Below, piece by piece: positions 1-7,412 of a stretch of DNA of 58,887 bases. Source of the stretch: Pseudomonas sp. (GTDB lineage: Bacteria; Pseudomonadota; Gammaproteobacteria; Pseudomonadales; Pseudomonadaceae); NCBI GenBank assembly GCA_022448005.1, contig JAKUTK010000030.1, positions 1 through 58,887 of the forward strand, given 5' to 3'. The position numbers and the translations under genes were made by a program. The notes below the pieces were generated by a model. The model saw only the letters and a program-made list of their open reading frames with translations. It had not been told where the DNA came from and searched no databases. The first letter of the stretch is position 1, and every line of letters starts with the position of its first letter.

Positions 1-1
1 C

Positions 2-121
2 CTGCAGCTGGCCACACCGGTGGAACAGAACCCGCCCATACAGCATTACCAGAAGCTCGCCGCCGAACTGCAGGTGGTGCTGCCGATCAGCTTCTTCGAG
101 CTGGCCGGGCGGGCACGCTTC
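2..121 (+). pseudogene. aguB: 3'-truncated fragment of N-carbamoylputrescine amidase (aguB)
   Basis: Reading from base 2 gives about 40 residues (LQLATPVEQNPPIQHYQKLA, then an ELQVVLPISFFELAGRARF tail). This matches an internal stretch of Pseudomonas N-carbamoylputrescine amidase, the nitrilase-fold enzyme that turns N-carbamoylputrescine into putrescine in arginine/agmatine breakdown. Homology stops abruptly at about base 121, where the family normally continues with an NSIAIIDADG-like strand. The catalytic Lys and Cys region is absent, so no enzyme can be made from this copy. The upstream part lies outside the window. The frame runs into phosphatase-derived sequence. Confidence 0.7.
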
Positions 122-122
122 T

Positions 123-401
123 GCCGGGTTTTCGCTGATTGCGCTCTATTTTTTTCTACGCGACCGCCGACCGCGCGCGGCGGCATGGGCACTTGGGCTA
201 GCTCTTGGTTTGGGAGCAGTGTTCTCCGTTGGACGCATGATGCAGGGCGCCCATTTCCTTTCCCATAATGTTTGGACACTGTTGTTCGACTGGATGATCT
301 GCCTATTGACCTACCGGCTAGTTTTGTATCGATCGGTTGCAGAGACTGCTGGAGGGGCTAGTAATAGCTCTCACGTCGAGCTGCAGGCTCCGTCCATATA
401 A
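123..401 (+). pseudogene. 5'-truncated PAP2-family membrane phosphatase fragment
   Basis: The frame from base 123 encodes about 92 residues: an AGFSLIALYFFLR helix, a second hydrophobic stretch (WALGLALGLGAVFSVGRMMQ), then GAHFLSHN and another helix. GRMMQGAHFLSHN is the C-terminal catalytic signature of PAP2 phosphatases (the R and H of the SRxxxxxHxxxD-type motif). The N-terminal half with the KxxxxxxRP and PSGH motifs is missing, replaced by the aguB fragment. Membrane location is predicted, and activity is unlikely. Such phosphatases are frequent cargo of Pseudomonas ICEs. Confidence 0.6.
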
Positions 402-500
402 CCTGCAGTGACTCCCCGCTTCCAACCTACCAGGCGGGGCAAAAAACACCGAAGTGGCAGCCTGACAGACGCTAAGTTGCGGCACCGTTCTTTAAGCGAC

Positions 501-875
501 TCACTTGCGTCGCAATGCCTGCCCCTTTGCTTGGTCGACATGATGACGCCATTTCCGGTCGCGTTCGCGCCAGTTTCGATCCCACGCCTCGCTATCAGCG
601 GAGCGATCCGCCGTTGCCTCGCATTGACGAAAGCCGTCATTCCAGCCTTCTGCGTAAAGGGGTTGGGCGAGATAGCGAGGAACATCTTTTCGAAATTTAT
701 CTAGCGCACCTGCGGCTTGTCGCCCACTGCTACAACCGGCCTCGAAACCGTCAGCAAATTCCACGGGATAACCCTCCATGAGCAGTTGCTCGTGAGTGCT
801 CTGGCATCCTGCCAGCACTACTGCGGCAAAAAAGCCAGCGAGGAGGATAAGGCTGGGTGGCCGAGCTACCAGCAC
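501..875 (-). CDS. Predicted lipoprotein, ICE-associated, unknown function
   Basis: This 124-residue protein starts at a GTG (bases 873-875). It has a lipoprotein signal peptide: a basic N-terminus, a hydrophobic LILLAGFFAAVVLAGC segment and the lipobox Cys near residue 24. The mature part is short, acidic and then very basic (RNWRERDRKWRHH near the C-terminus), with two further Cys. I do not recognise a named family. It follows the conjugation genes on the same strand, and its start overlaps the broken end of the PFL_4711-family gene, so the deletion that removed that gene's 3' end stops just before this start. It may be anchored in the envelope as a mating-pair accessory, which is inference only. 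Confidence 0.6.
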   Translation of the reverse strand: MLVARPPSLILLAGFFAAVVLAGCQSTHEQLLMEGYPVEFADGFEAGCSSGRQAAGALDKFRKDVPRYLAQPLYAEGWNDGFRQCEATADRSADSEAWDRNWRERDRKWRHHVDQAKGQALRRK

Positions 876-1719
876 GGCTGCGCCTATATCCGGCTTTGGC
901 GATATCGCTGACTATCCGAATCGGCTCTTGGCCATCTCCTCCCGCGTTCTGGCCACCGACCCAAGGTACACCGTAACGGCCGCGGCTCTCCTCTGCCTCG
1001 GTCACGGAGGAAACCGCATCCTGATCAGAGGAAAGAATGGCTTCTCTCATCGCCTGCCCCTCCGCGATCTGCCCCCAGCCCATTTGCTGACCGGCTGCGT
1101 CGGCCATCCGCTCGGCCATTGCCCGACACGTCATTTTGCTGCGATCGAAGTCAACCCGAGCCTGGAGGATGCCGTTGGTGAGGAGGTTGTACAGCGCGGG
1201 GTTTGCGCGCTGAATGATAAGAGCAGGTAGCGATGCGACTGCGCTGGTAGCGTTCTGAATGACGCTACTCATGATGTTCTGGAAACCCTGTGTGGCACCG
1301 TTCAATTGGTTCTGGAGGGTAGTGCTTAGACTCATATTCCCGCAGACCAAGCTGCTATTCCAGCCGACGCCAACGCCGAGACTGCGCATGTTTCCCGCCC
1401 GTCCCATCCCGACCGCGCTACCGCCACCGACGCTATACAGCACGTCATCTGCGATGACGTTGCCTGAAGCTTCGTACCCGTACTCTGCCGCGGAGGCATG
1501 GCTTGCCCCCATCGCCAGGATGGCGACCGCTAGCGAAGCAGCCAGCAGAGAGGAGCGCAGGGGAGGGGGCAAGAACCTATCATCGAAAACCTCACTGTTC
1601 CAAAGTCCGTTGTCCGGGGCATCACTTTCGTCACTGCGCGAAATCGACACTGCCGAGGAAGGTTTGGCCCTTCCTTTCACAGCAGCTGTAAGGGCGCCAT
1701 AGAGCCCATGCATAACCAC
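751..1719 (-). pseudogene. Integrating conjugative element protein, PFL_4711/TIGR03755 family, 3'-deleted
   Basis: The protein matches the ICE mating-pair family TIGR03755 (PFL_4711). There is a hydrophobic leader (SLLAASLAVAILAMGASHASA), then YSVGGGSAVG, SLVCGNMSL and a Gln/Ala-rich body ending GQEPIRIVSDIAKAGY. Family homology ends near base 889. The last 45 residues (RRSRAGSS onward) are a shifted reading of the downstream lipoprotein gene. Family members are much longer, so the C-terminal third has been deleted. The start is uncertain because the reading frame overlaps the preceding gene by 89 bases, so the true start may lie downstream of 1719. It belongs to the ICE-type (GI) T4SS and is probably non-functional. 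Confidence 0.65.
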
Positions 1720-2572
1720 CGTCTATTGCTTGATCGCGCGTCATGTCATGGGGAAACACCGCACAGGTATCTCGCAGCGTTGGCACGAGCTCTTGCCATT
1801 TGTGGTTCGTGATATCGCCTTCTACGACCGGCTCAGGTGGCCAGTACCCATCCTTCTCATTCGCAGTGATTGGCAAGTACACATGTGGCTGCCAAGTACG
1901 GGTAACGATATCGCCGGCACGCTGAGCCATGACCGCAGATGCCTTGTGGTCGTCAACCTGGTGCAGAAAGCCTTCACGTGGATAGACGTTGCCCCAGGTG
2001 TTGCCTTCTAGAAGTCCCCCGACCTCTCGCATGCCTGGGATAAGGGCTTGGGGGTAGGCCATTTCCGGTATGCCGAATCGCCACGCAACCGTGTCGAGCA
2101 CACTCAGGAAGTAAGGAACGTAAGGGGTAGTCGCGCTATCGCAGATGTACCCCGTCGACTGCGCGAACTCATTAAGAAGCGTGCCTGGATGGCCGATGAC
2201 ATCGACATTCTTGAAGATGCTCATCTCGTTTTCGCGTTTGTGGTTGGTAGTACTGTTGCCGCCGTCCTGTGCAGCCCCGGTCGGACTGCTATAGGAGGCA
2301 ACTTCGGTCCACGGGTTTTGACCGGTTACCGAGTAGCTGGACACCACCGTCTCCGGGATAAAGTGCCGCACCTTGACCGACGTTTCGACGTCGCAGCCAA
2401 AGCTGGTACACCGCAACCAAAAGCAAATGCCCACGACCTGGAACTCGATGCAATCCTCGCTTAGTGCGGATTGAACAAGGGTGGAGGTCTCGATCGCCAA
2501 GGCCGGAGAGCTGACCGCCAGCGCACCAAGCATTAACGAACGACGCAATCGATGCAGTCGGATGAGCGCCAT
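1631..2572 (-). CDS. Integrating conjugative element protein, PFL_4710/TIGR03756 family
   Basis: This 313-residue periplasmic protein is of the ICE mating-pair family TIGR03756 (PFL_4710). It has a basic N-terminus and signal peptide (RRSLMLGALAVSSPALA), then Cys-rich segments (EDCIEFQVVGICFWLRC) that suggest disulfides, and the family-typical ending YAWALWRPYSCC. Length and both ends agree with a complete gene. It lies between the PFL_4709-type and PFL_4711-type genes in the usual order for clc/Tn4371-related ICEs, where these encode parts of the conjugative secretion channel. Both neighbours are broken, so conjugation by this copy of the module is unlikely even though this gene is intact. 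Confidence 0.8.
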   Translation of the reverse strand: MALIRLHRLRRSLMLGALAVSSPALAIETSTLVQSALSEDCIEFQVVGICFWLRCTSFGCDVETSVKVRHFIPETVVSSYSVTGQNPWTEVASYSSPTGAAQDGGNSTTNHKRENEMSIFKNVDVIGHPGTLLNEFAQSTGYICDSATTPYVPYFLSVLDTVAWRFGIPEMAYPQALIPGMREVGGLLEGNTWGNVYPREGFLHQVDDHKASAVMAQRAGDIVTRTWQPHVYLPITANEKDGYWPPEPVVEGDITNHKWQELVPTLRDTCAVFPHDMTRDQAIDGGYAWALWRPYSCCERKGQTFLGSVDFAQ

Positions 2573-2574
2573 GG

Positions 2575-2780
2575 TTAGTGCTCCCCCTGCAAGTAAGCGT
2601 CGATTAGGCCTGTTGCCTCCGCTACATCAGCGAGCCCGTAGACCACATAGGTCCTGTCTACGATCACTGCGGGCACTTTCTGGACCTTCAGGCCTTTGGC
2701 GTCTGCGACATCCTGATAGGCGCGCCGGAGCTCTGTAACCGTCCGCCGAACCCATCTCCCCGCTTCTTCCAGATAGCGGC
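2575..2780 (-). pseudogene. C-terminal fragment of ICE protein, PFL_4709/TIGR03757 family
   Basis: The last about 68 residues (RYLEEAGRWVRRTVTELRRA, then VQKVPAVIVDRTYVVYGLAD to QGEH) match the C-terminus of TIGR03757-family ICE proteins, thioredoxin-fold-like periplasmic partners of the PFL_4710 protein. The match stops at about base 2780, where IS66-type sequence begins, so the N-terminus and start are lost. The fragment ends two bases before the PFL_4710-type start, as expected for the original operon. The reading frame stays open into the IS, so a chimeric ORF exists but is not a real gene. Confidence 0.7.
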
Positions 2781-2837
2781 ATGGTGTGCACCTATTTTTG
2801 GTGGACACCATTTCAAGCCACTTTCTGGAGGGTTTCG

Positions 2838-3075
2838 TGTCTCGACAGCGCCGTACAATCCCCAAGGCTTTCAAGGCCCAGGTCATCGAAGAGTGCACCC
2901 AGTCCGGTGCTTCCGTCGCCGGCGTGGCGCTCAGCCACGGGCTCAATGCCAACCTGGTGCATAAATGGATTCGTAAGCAGCGCGAGCCGCTACCGGTCGT
3001 ATCTGCACGCTTTATCCCGGTGCCGCTCGGCATCCTGCCTTCAGAGCAGGCCAGCTCTGAAGAGCTGGCGAGAAG
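2838..3075 (+). pseudogene. IS66 accessory protein TnpA, N-terminal fragment
   Basis: Starting at the GTG at 2838, the reading VSRQRRTIPKAFKAQVIEEC followed by SGASVAGVALSHGLNANLVH and KWIRKQRE is the helix-turn-helix region of IS66-type TnpA (IS3/transposase-8 fold). It continues to about SSEELARRK and then breaks at the internal deletion joining it to tnpC. In intact IS66 elements TnpA and TnpB are both needed with TnpC for transposition. This copy retains only the DNA-binding part. Confidence 0.65.
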
Positions 3076-3828
3076 AAAACCCACCGGGCTTACGTCTGGG
3101 CATACTGCACCACACCCTTCGCCGACCTGAAGGCCGTGGTCTATGACTTCAGCCCAAGCCGTGCAGGTGAGCATGCGCGCAATTTTATGGGTCAGTGGAA
3201 TGGCAAACTGGTCTGCGACGACTTCGCCGGCTACAAGGCCAGCTTCGAGCAGGGCATCACCGAAATTGGCTGCATGGCCCACGCCCGCCGCAAATTTTTC
3301 GATCTGCACTCAGCGAACAAAAGCCAGTTAGCCGAACAGGCGCTGCACTCCATTGCCGGGCTGTATGAAATCGAGCGGCAAGCACGGCACATGAGCGATG
3401 AAGAACGCTGGCGAATACGCCAGGAAAAGTCTTCACCGATCCTCGATGCGCTGCATGACTGGATGCTGGCCCAGCGTGATCGGGTGCCCAATGGATCAGC
3501 CACGGCAAAAGCCCTGGATTACAGCCTAAAACGCTGGCTAGCGCTGACGCGCTATCTGGAAGATGGAGCCGTGCCCATCGACAACAATCAGGTCGAGAAC
3601 CAGATTCGGCCTTGGGCATTGGGGCGCTCGAACTGGCTGTTTGCCGGTTCACTACGCAGCGGCAAACGGGCGGCTGCGATCATGAGCCTGATCCAGTCAG
3701 CACGCCTCAACGGTCACGATCCGTACGCCTACCTGAAGGACGTGCTCATGCGGCTACCAACGCAGCGGGCAAGCGAAATCAGTCAACTGCTGCCGCATCA
3801 GTGGATACAGCCTGAAGCAGGCATGTAA
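3076..3828 (+). pseudogene. IS66 transposase TnpC, C-terminal fragment
   Basis: About 250 residues are open to the stop at 3826-3828. The segment begins RAYVWAYCTTPFADLKAVVY and continues with CDDFAGYKA, GCMAHARRKFFDLH, VPIDNNQVENQIRPWALGRS and NWLFAGSLRSGKRAA, all typical of the DDE catalytic half of IS66 TnpC. The second catalytic Asp region (DDFAGY) and the Glu region (NNQVENQIRP) are visible. The N-terminal zinc-finger and leucine-zipper part of TnpC is missing. An internal GTG at 3136 could initiate a shorter product, but nothing suggests it is functional. Confidence 0.75.
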
Positions 3829-3837
3829 CCACAGCGG

Positions 3838-3986
3838 TGTATCACCCCAAACAGCCTACCCGTAATAGTCTCGCACTGATTTTTTGGGCGTTCACGATGT
3901 GATACACGGTAAGCGTTCAGCGTGTGATACAGCTACCCGTGCAGCCTGTGATACAGATACGCAAGGTGAGTTAGCTAGACGCTTAC
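3838..3986. repeat. GTGATACA-repeat right end of the IS66 relic with paired terminal-like repeats
   Basis: Between the tnpC stop and the spacer the octamer GTGATACA occurs at about 3899, 3923 and 3949, and inverted (GTGTATCAC) at about 3836. Two terminal-type repeats face each other: GTAAGCGTTCAGC (3909-3921) and GCTAGACGCTTAC (3974-3986), which match at 11 of 13 positions after reverse complementing. The outer one fits the IS end. The inner one could be a second transposase-binding site or the end of a nested 78-bp relic. This stretch is non-coding. Confidence 0.5.
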
Positions 3987-4863
3987 CGTTGGAGGGGCAG
4001 CTGTCATGGTCAATTGCAGGCTGTAAATAATTGCGGTTTTTCCGTGACGCTGCGGTTATATGAAATTATGGCTCAGCCATAATTATTGCTGAGCCATAAT
4101 TTTCATCATTTTGTGGCCTCGCCGTACAGCTCGACGCGTGGCGCGCTTCGTGCGTGCACTAGATGGGTAGCTAGGTGTTAGTGAGCAGATCTCAGCGTAC
4201 GCAGACTTTCTCGAACCTGCCCCTCGCTACAAATTACTCAGATCATCCGCTTTCGTTTGCAATTTAAGCAGTCGCGAGGAGTCGCGGTACCCTTCCGCGT
4301 CACCGACGCGCCTCGCTTGTGGTGATTACCAACGGTGCGAAATTTCAAAATTCGAAAAGAAGACTCCGAGCCGGTTGGATCAGCCTCGCATCGTCCGTGG
4401 AGATATGTCTTGATCTCAAATAGTCATTGACCGCGCCCAGGGTAAGTCCGATAAGGATTATCTTCTTGCTCTTCTGGTGCATGAGTTCTGGCAATCCTTG
4501 TCAATATATACGTATTACAAATACCGATGGTCAGTGGTTGGCTTTTTCTTTTCTAAAAGTGCTTGACGGGCGGTCGTTGGAGCTGGATTATTTTATTGCA
4601 TTGGTTTCAGGTTGCTGTTTTTTGTCCAATACTGAGCGTAGTGGGGCGACGCCATAGGCTTGCATTGATGAATAAAGTACTTAGTTTAATAATGGAGGTT
4701 GATGGGGTTGCGCTGTTCGCCTTTTAGACTCAGGCCATATATCAAAAGTCAGAACTGACGCTCATTGGGAAGCAAGCTTTTCATACTTGGTAGTTTTGTC
4801 AAGGTAGGGAAGTTTTGCCCAGGTTCTGCCTCTAGACATCTATGGTTCAGATAGAGAGACGGT
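3987..4863. other. Non-coding spacer between IS66 relic and cargo genes
   Basis: No convincing gene is seen. A 76-codon reading at 4427-4657 on the plus strand has no recognisable domain or clear ribosome binding site. From about 4430 to 4860 the sequence is clearly more AT-rich than its surroundings. It probably carries the promoter of the downstream genes. The only strong structure is the inverted repeat at 4063-4102. Confidence 0.5.
4063..4102. repeat. 15-bp perfect inverted repeat
   Basis: AAATTATGGCTCAGC (4063-4077) pairs exactly with GCTGAGCCATAATTT (4088-4102) around a 10-base loop. The left arm also contains the self-palindrome ATGGCTCAGCCAT (4068-4080). There is no T-run after the stem, so it does not look like an intrinsic terminator. 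It could be a protein-binding site (operator or partition/relaxosome type) or the remnant of an element end. Confidence 0.6.
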
Positions 4864-5268
4864 ATGGACGATTTAAAGAAAATATCTCATTTGTTATACG
4901 CCCCGGGTGAGGTAATGCCTGGTATCGAGATGTCGTTAGCAGAAGCGTGCGCGCGTGGTTCAGCGGCTGCGTTGCATGACGAGGTGCCTTTCTGTGTTGT
5001 GCGTGACTGGATCTGGATCGATCTCATCGTGCCTGACGCGATACGAGAAACGTTACAGGCGTCCGGGCAACAGCCCGCGATGGTGTATGCCGGCCGCGTG
5101 TTGTACGACAGTGCCAACCGTTTCCAAGAGGGTGACTGGGTGCGTACAACACAACTGATTGAGTTTGCCGATGGGTGCATTTTCAGAACGCGCAATACGC
5201 GATATGTGCTTGCTGGCCCAGGGGCTCGCAAAAGCGCCGAGCTCACTACTGTGTTGAAGATTTTTTGA
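4864..5268 (+). CDS. DUF6957-like conserved hypothetical protein
   Basis: This is a 134-residue soluble protein with no signal peptide or membrane segment. The segments PFCVVRDWIWIDLIVPDAIR, PAMVYAGRVLYDS and FRTRNTRYVLAGPGARKS resemble the small Pseudomonas family DUF6957 as I remember it; this is recall, not a search. Function is unknown. Its TGA overlaps the ATG of the next gene by one base (TGATG at 5266-5270), which implies translational coupling. It is the first of four closely spaced same-strand genes that end with an exonuclease. Confidence 0.65.
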   Translation: MDDLKKISHLLYAPGEVMPGIEMSLAEACARGSAAALHDEVPFCVVRDWIWIDLIVPDAIRETLQASGQQPAMVYAGRVLYDSANRFQEGDWVRTTQLIEFADGCIFRTRNTRYVLAGPGARKSAELTTVLKIF

Positions 5269-5582
5269 TGCGTAGACAGATATTGGCGGGCATGGACGTA
5301 CCAGACAACCGACACCCCGATGTGCCTTGCGACGTCTGTGGTACCTCCATGCGAGTGCCTGGGTACGGCGAACAGTTCGGTGTGCTGCAAGCGCACTGGG
5401 GATACGGCGCGCGACATGACGGTGAGCGTTATCGCGTACGGATGTGTGAAACCTGCTTCTTCATGACCTTGGCGTATTTGCGACAGGAGCGACGCATACA
5501 TCATTTGTTTGGCGACGCCCCGCAGCATGAAGACTACAAGTTTGGGCGTATTGCTCGAGACGATTATTGGTTGGACAGCTAG
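5268..5582 (+). CDS. Small CxxC zinc-ribbon protein, unknown function
   Basis: The protein has 104 residues, with the start chosen at the ATG (5268) overlapping the previous stop. Two Cys pairs, PCDVCGTS (residues about 19-26) and CETCFF (about 64-69), form a probable zinc ribbon. The middle (GEQFGVLQAHWGYGARHDGE, then RYRVR) looks well folded and Trp/Tyr-rich. I do not recognise a named family. A longer reading from 5175 exists but would overlap the upstream gene by 94 bases and is less likely. Tight coupling to its neighbour suggests a shared task, and nucleic-acid binding is possible but unproven. Confidence 0.6.
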   Translation: MRRQILAGMDVPDNRHPDVPCDVCGTSMRVPGYGEQFGVLQAHWGYGARHDGERYRVRMCETCFFMTLAYLRQERRIHHLFGDAPQHEDYKFGRIARDDYWLDS

Positions 5583-5636
5583 CCGTTAGTGGGGGGGGAG
5601 GCAACGAGTTTTGATCCGAATTTGGGTGCTGACGTG

Positions 5637-6011
5637 ATGGGTTCAACTAAACGAAGTATCAACCAAGCACGTGATGTATCTGGCGCGTTGTCGCGAGCAA
5701 TGGATATGTCTTTTGGTAGGGAAGTTACGGCGTATCTCACGGACGCTTATTTAATCGCAGGCTGTTGTATCGGCGTGGTTCATCGTCACGTGCGGGCGGA
5801 TGTGTATGGAAGGTTTCAGGACGGTCACCGGGTTCGGACCTCCGATGTACTGAAAGCTCATGAGCAAGGCGGGTTTTGGGCGCTGTTTACCGCCACGGGC
5901 AGCTTGTACGTTATTGTGACTTTCAAAGAAGACGGCGGGCGTCTGTCACTGGATTGGCTGTTGGCACAGAGGGCAAAAGGCTTACACGCAACCCCGGTAA
6001 CGATTCAGTGA
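5637..6011 (+). CDS. Hypothetical protein
   Basis: The product is 124 residues from the ATG at 5637; an in-frame GTG at 5589 would add 16. Neither start has an ideal ribosome binding site, although a G-rich run lies at about 5590-5600. The C-terminal half (GGFWALFTATGSLYVIVTFK, then GGRLSLDWLLAQRAKG) looks like an alternating beta/alpha fold. There is no signal peptide or recognisable motif. It sits in a same-strand series with the coupled gene pair upstream and the exonuclease downstream. Confidence 0.5.
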   Translation: MGSTKRSINQARDVSGALSRAMDMSFGREVTAYLTDAYLIAGCCIGVVHRHVRADVYGRFQDGHRVRTSDVLKAHEQGGFWALFTATGSLYVIVTFKEDGGRLSLDWLLAQRAKGLHATPVTIQ

Positions 6012-6105
6012 TCCGTTTCTCGTGTCACTACTATAAAACGGAGCCCACGGTCCGTGCTGATGCTCGTAGGTTTATATCCTCTGAGGAAAAGAAGGGCGGG
6101 GTGTC

Positions 6106-6759
6106 ATGCAGGTAAAGCGTTGGGGACAACTTGATGCGCTTCGTCAACAACTTGGCGAAAGTCGCTGGTTACTTTGCGTGGATCTGGAAGCGACTTGCGA
6201 TGACTACCCTGCCGACCTAAACGAGGCGGCCCGGAACGCTCACGTATTGGAGGTCCAGCGCGACGAGATGGAGACGATCGAAATTGGCATCGGGCTGTTG
6301 GATGTTCAGTTGGAGTACAGGATTGTCGATCATTTCGGACAGTTTGTCCGGCCGCTACTTCGCCCCACGCTAACTGAGTTTTGCACGGGGCTGACCGGCA
6401 TATCTCAATCTGACGTCGATACTGCAAAGCGTTTCGCGGGGGTACAAGATCAGCTTGGTGAATGGCTGAGACCGCGAAATACAGAAGGCTGGCGCTGGTG
6501 CTCTTGGGGCGATTACGACCGAAACCAGCTGAAGGAGGACGCTTTCAGAGCAGGGGTAGATGTATTGCTGGATCCGGCCCGTCATATCAATCTAAAGAAG
6601 TGCTTTTGGAAGATTTTCGCTTGCCGTGCGCTAGGGCTGAAGTGTGCAGTGGAAAGCATGGGCCTTTTGTGGGAGGGTGCGCATCACAGGGCCATCGACG
6701 ATGCGCGTAATCTGGCACGGTTAGCGCAGTTACTGCTCAGCGCGAGGCAACCGACGTAG
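6106..6759 (+). CDS. DEDDh-type 3'-5' exonuclease (ERI1/KapD-like)
   Basis: This 217-residue cytoplasmic protein has the DEDDh exonuclease layout: VDLEAT with D26 and E28, the FxxxLTGI motif (residues 92-99), an Asp within WGDYDRNQL (D136 or D138), and HHRAIDDARN near the C-terminus with the catalytic His and last Asp. These four acidic residues and the His bind two metal ions and remove nucleotides from 3' ends. The spacing and the DxEAT start resemble the ERI1/KapD branch more than DnaQ. ATG at 6106 is preceded by GGGGTGTC. It stands 209 bases before the Shango-like operon and might be an accessory defence nuclease, which is inference. Confidence 0.75.
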   Translation: MQVKRWGQLDALRQQLGESRWLLCVDLEATCDDYPADLNEAARNAHVLEVQRDEMETIEIGIGLLDVQLEYRIVDHFGQFVRPLLRPTLTEFCTGLTGISQSDVDTAKRFAGVQDQLGEWLRPRNTEGWRWCSWGDYDRNQLKEDAFRAGVDVLLDPARHINLKKCFWKIFACRALGLKCAVESMGLLWEGAHHRAIDDARNLARLAQLLLSARQPT

Positions 6760-6968
6760 TAGGGGCGGACGGCGCTGTGCCTGCTCATCAATTCAACCCC
6801 GTGACCGCCCGGCTCGCATCTGGCCGCCATCTCACCAGTGCATACGGAACACATCTGGATAACATCATAAAGAGATTCAACACATAGCTTGGCGCGAGGT
6901 ATTGGCTGATGCACCCGAATTGCCGATACTGCTAAATGGCCAGCATGCTTGTATAGGGAGTCGAAGCG

Positions 6969-7310
6969 ATGGCAGGGAAGCGTAAGCGCAGCAGCAAGTC
7001 TGGTGTATCTGGAGCGATGGTTCTGTGTGCCCTAGTGATTGGGGGGCTTGCTTCCGTTCCCAAGGGTGTATGGGTTTTCTTGGGCGGAGCACTTATTGTC
7101 GGTATAGGCGGGTGGCTAGTAATAAAGGCCTTCAGCAAACCGTCAGTCATGTCTTCGGCAACAACTATGCGGCCACCCCAAGGGGGAGCTCGTTCAAGTT
7201 CCTCGGACCTCGGCATAAGCACCGGCCTGACGTTTTCATTGGATGAGGTCTCGCCACTAAGTGAGCCCTCTGCTCCTGCGCAAGTCTCGGCGTCGCCCCG
7301 GCAGGTTTAG
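6969..7310 (+). CDS. N-terminal segment of SngA-like TerB protein, ended by in-frame TAG
   Basis: ATG at 6969 follows the good binding site AGGGAGTCG. The 113-residue product has a basic N-terminus (MAGKRKRSSKSG) and two hydrophobic segments (AMVLCALVIGGLASVP; VWVFLGGALIVGIGGWLVI), then a low-complexity Ser/Pro linker. It ends at a TAG at 7308-7310. The same frame stays open across 7311-7412 (AKRDDSGFFTVTLEATERPS and onward) into the long TerB reading, so this is one gene cut by a single stop at codon 114. It would anchor the TerB protein in the inner membrane. As it stands the membrane part is made separately unless the stop is read through. Confidence 0.7.
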   Translation: MAGKRKRSSKSGVSGAMVLCALVIGGLASVPKGVWVFLGGALIVGIGGWLVIKAFSKPSVMSSATTMRPPQGGARSSSSDLGISTGLTFSLDEVSPLSEPSAPAQVSASPRQV

Positions 7311-7412
7311 GCAAAGCGAGACGACTCTGGCTTTTTTACCGTAACTTTAGAGGCCACTGAGCGGCCTTCCCACCGAATTCCGAGCGCGCCGGCGAACCTG
7401 AATAGTGCCAAC

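Larger units (their letters stand above)
2781..3986 (+). mobile_element. Internally deleted IS66-family element
   Basis: The segment between the truncated ICE gene and the unique spacer carries the N-terminus of an IS66 TnpA fused to the C-terminus of an IS66 TnpC. The end of tnpA, all of tnpB and the first part of tnpC are missing. The right end is taken at ...GCTAGACGCTTAC (3974-3986), the orientation expected for the IS66 terminal GTAAGCG repeat. A matching left end at 2781 was not found, so the left boundary is the homology breakpoint rather than a proven terminus. The element cannot transpose by itself. Confidence 0.6.

Noticed and set aside
414..446. Possible terminator CCCCGC...GCGGGG followed by a run of A
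   Set aside because: The homopolymer is on the wrong side for either strand: a plus-strand transcript would end in A, and on the minus strand the T-run precedes the stem.
3136..3828. Stand-alone transposase gene from the GTG at 3136
   Set aside because: Homology to TnpC starts about 60 bases earlier, so this is the tail of a deleted gene rather than a complete one.
4427..4657. 76-codon plus-strand ORF
   Set aside because: No domain, no clear binding site, and AT-rich spacer composition; looks like chance.
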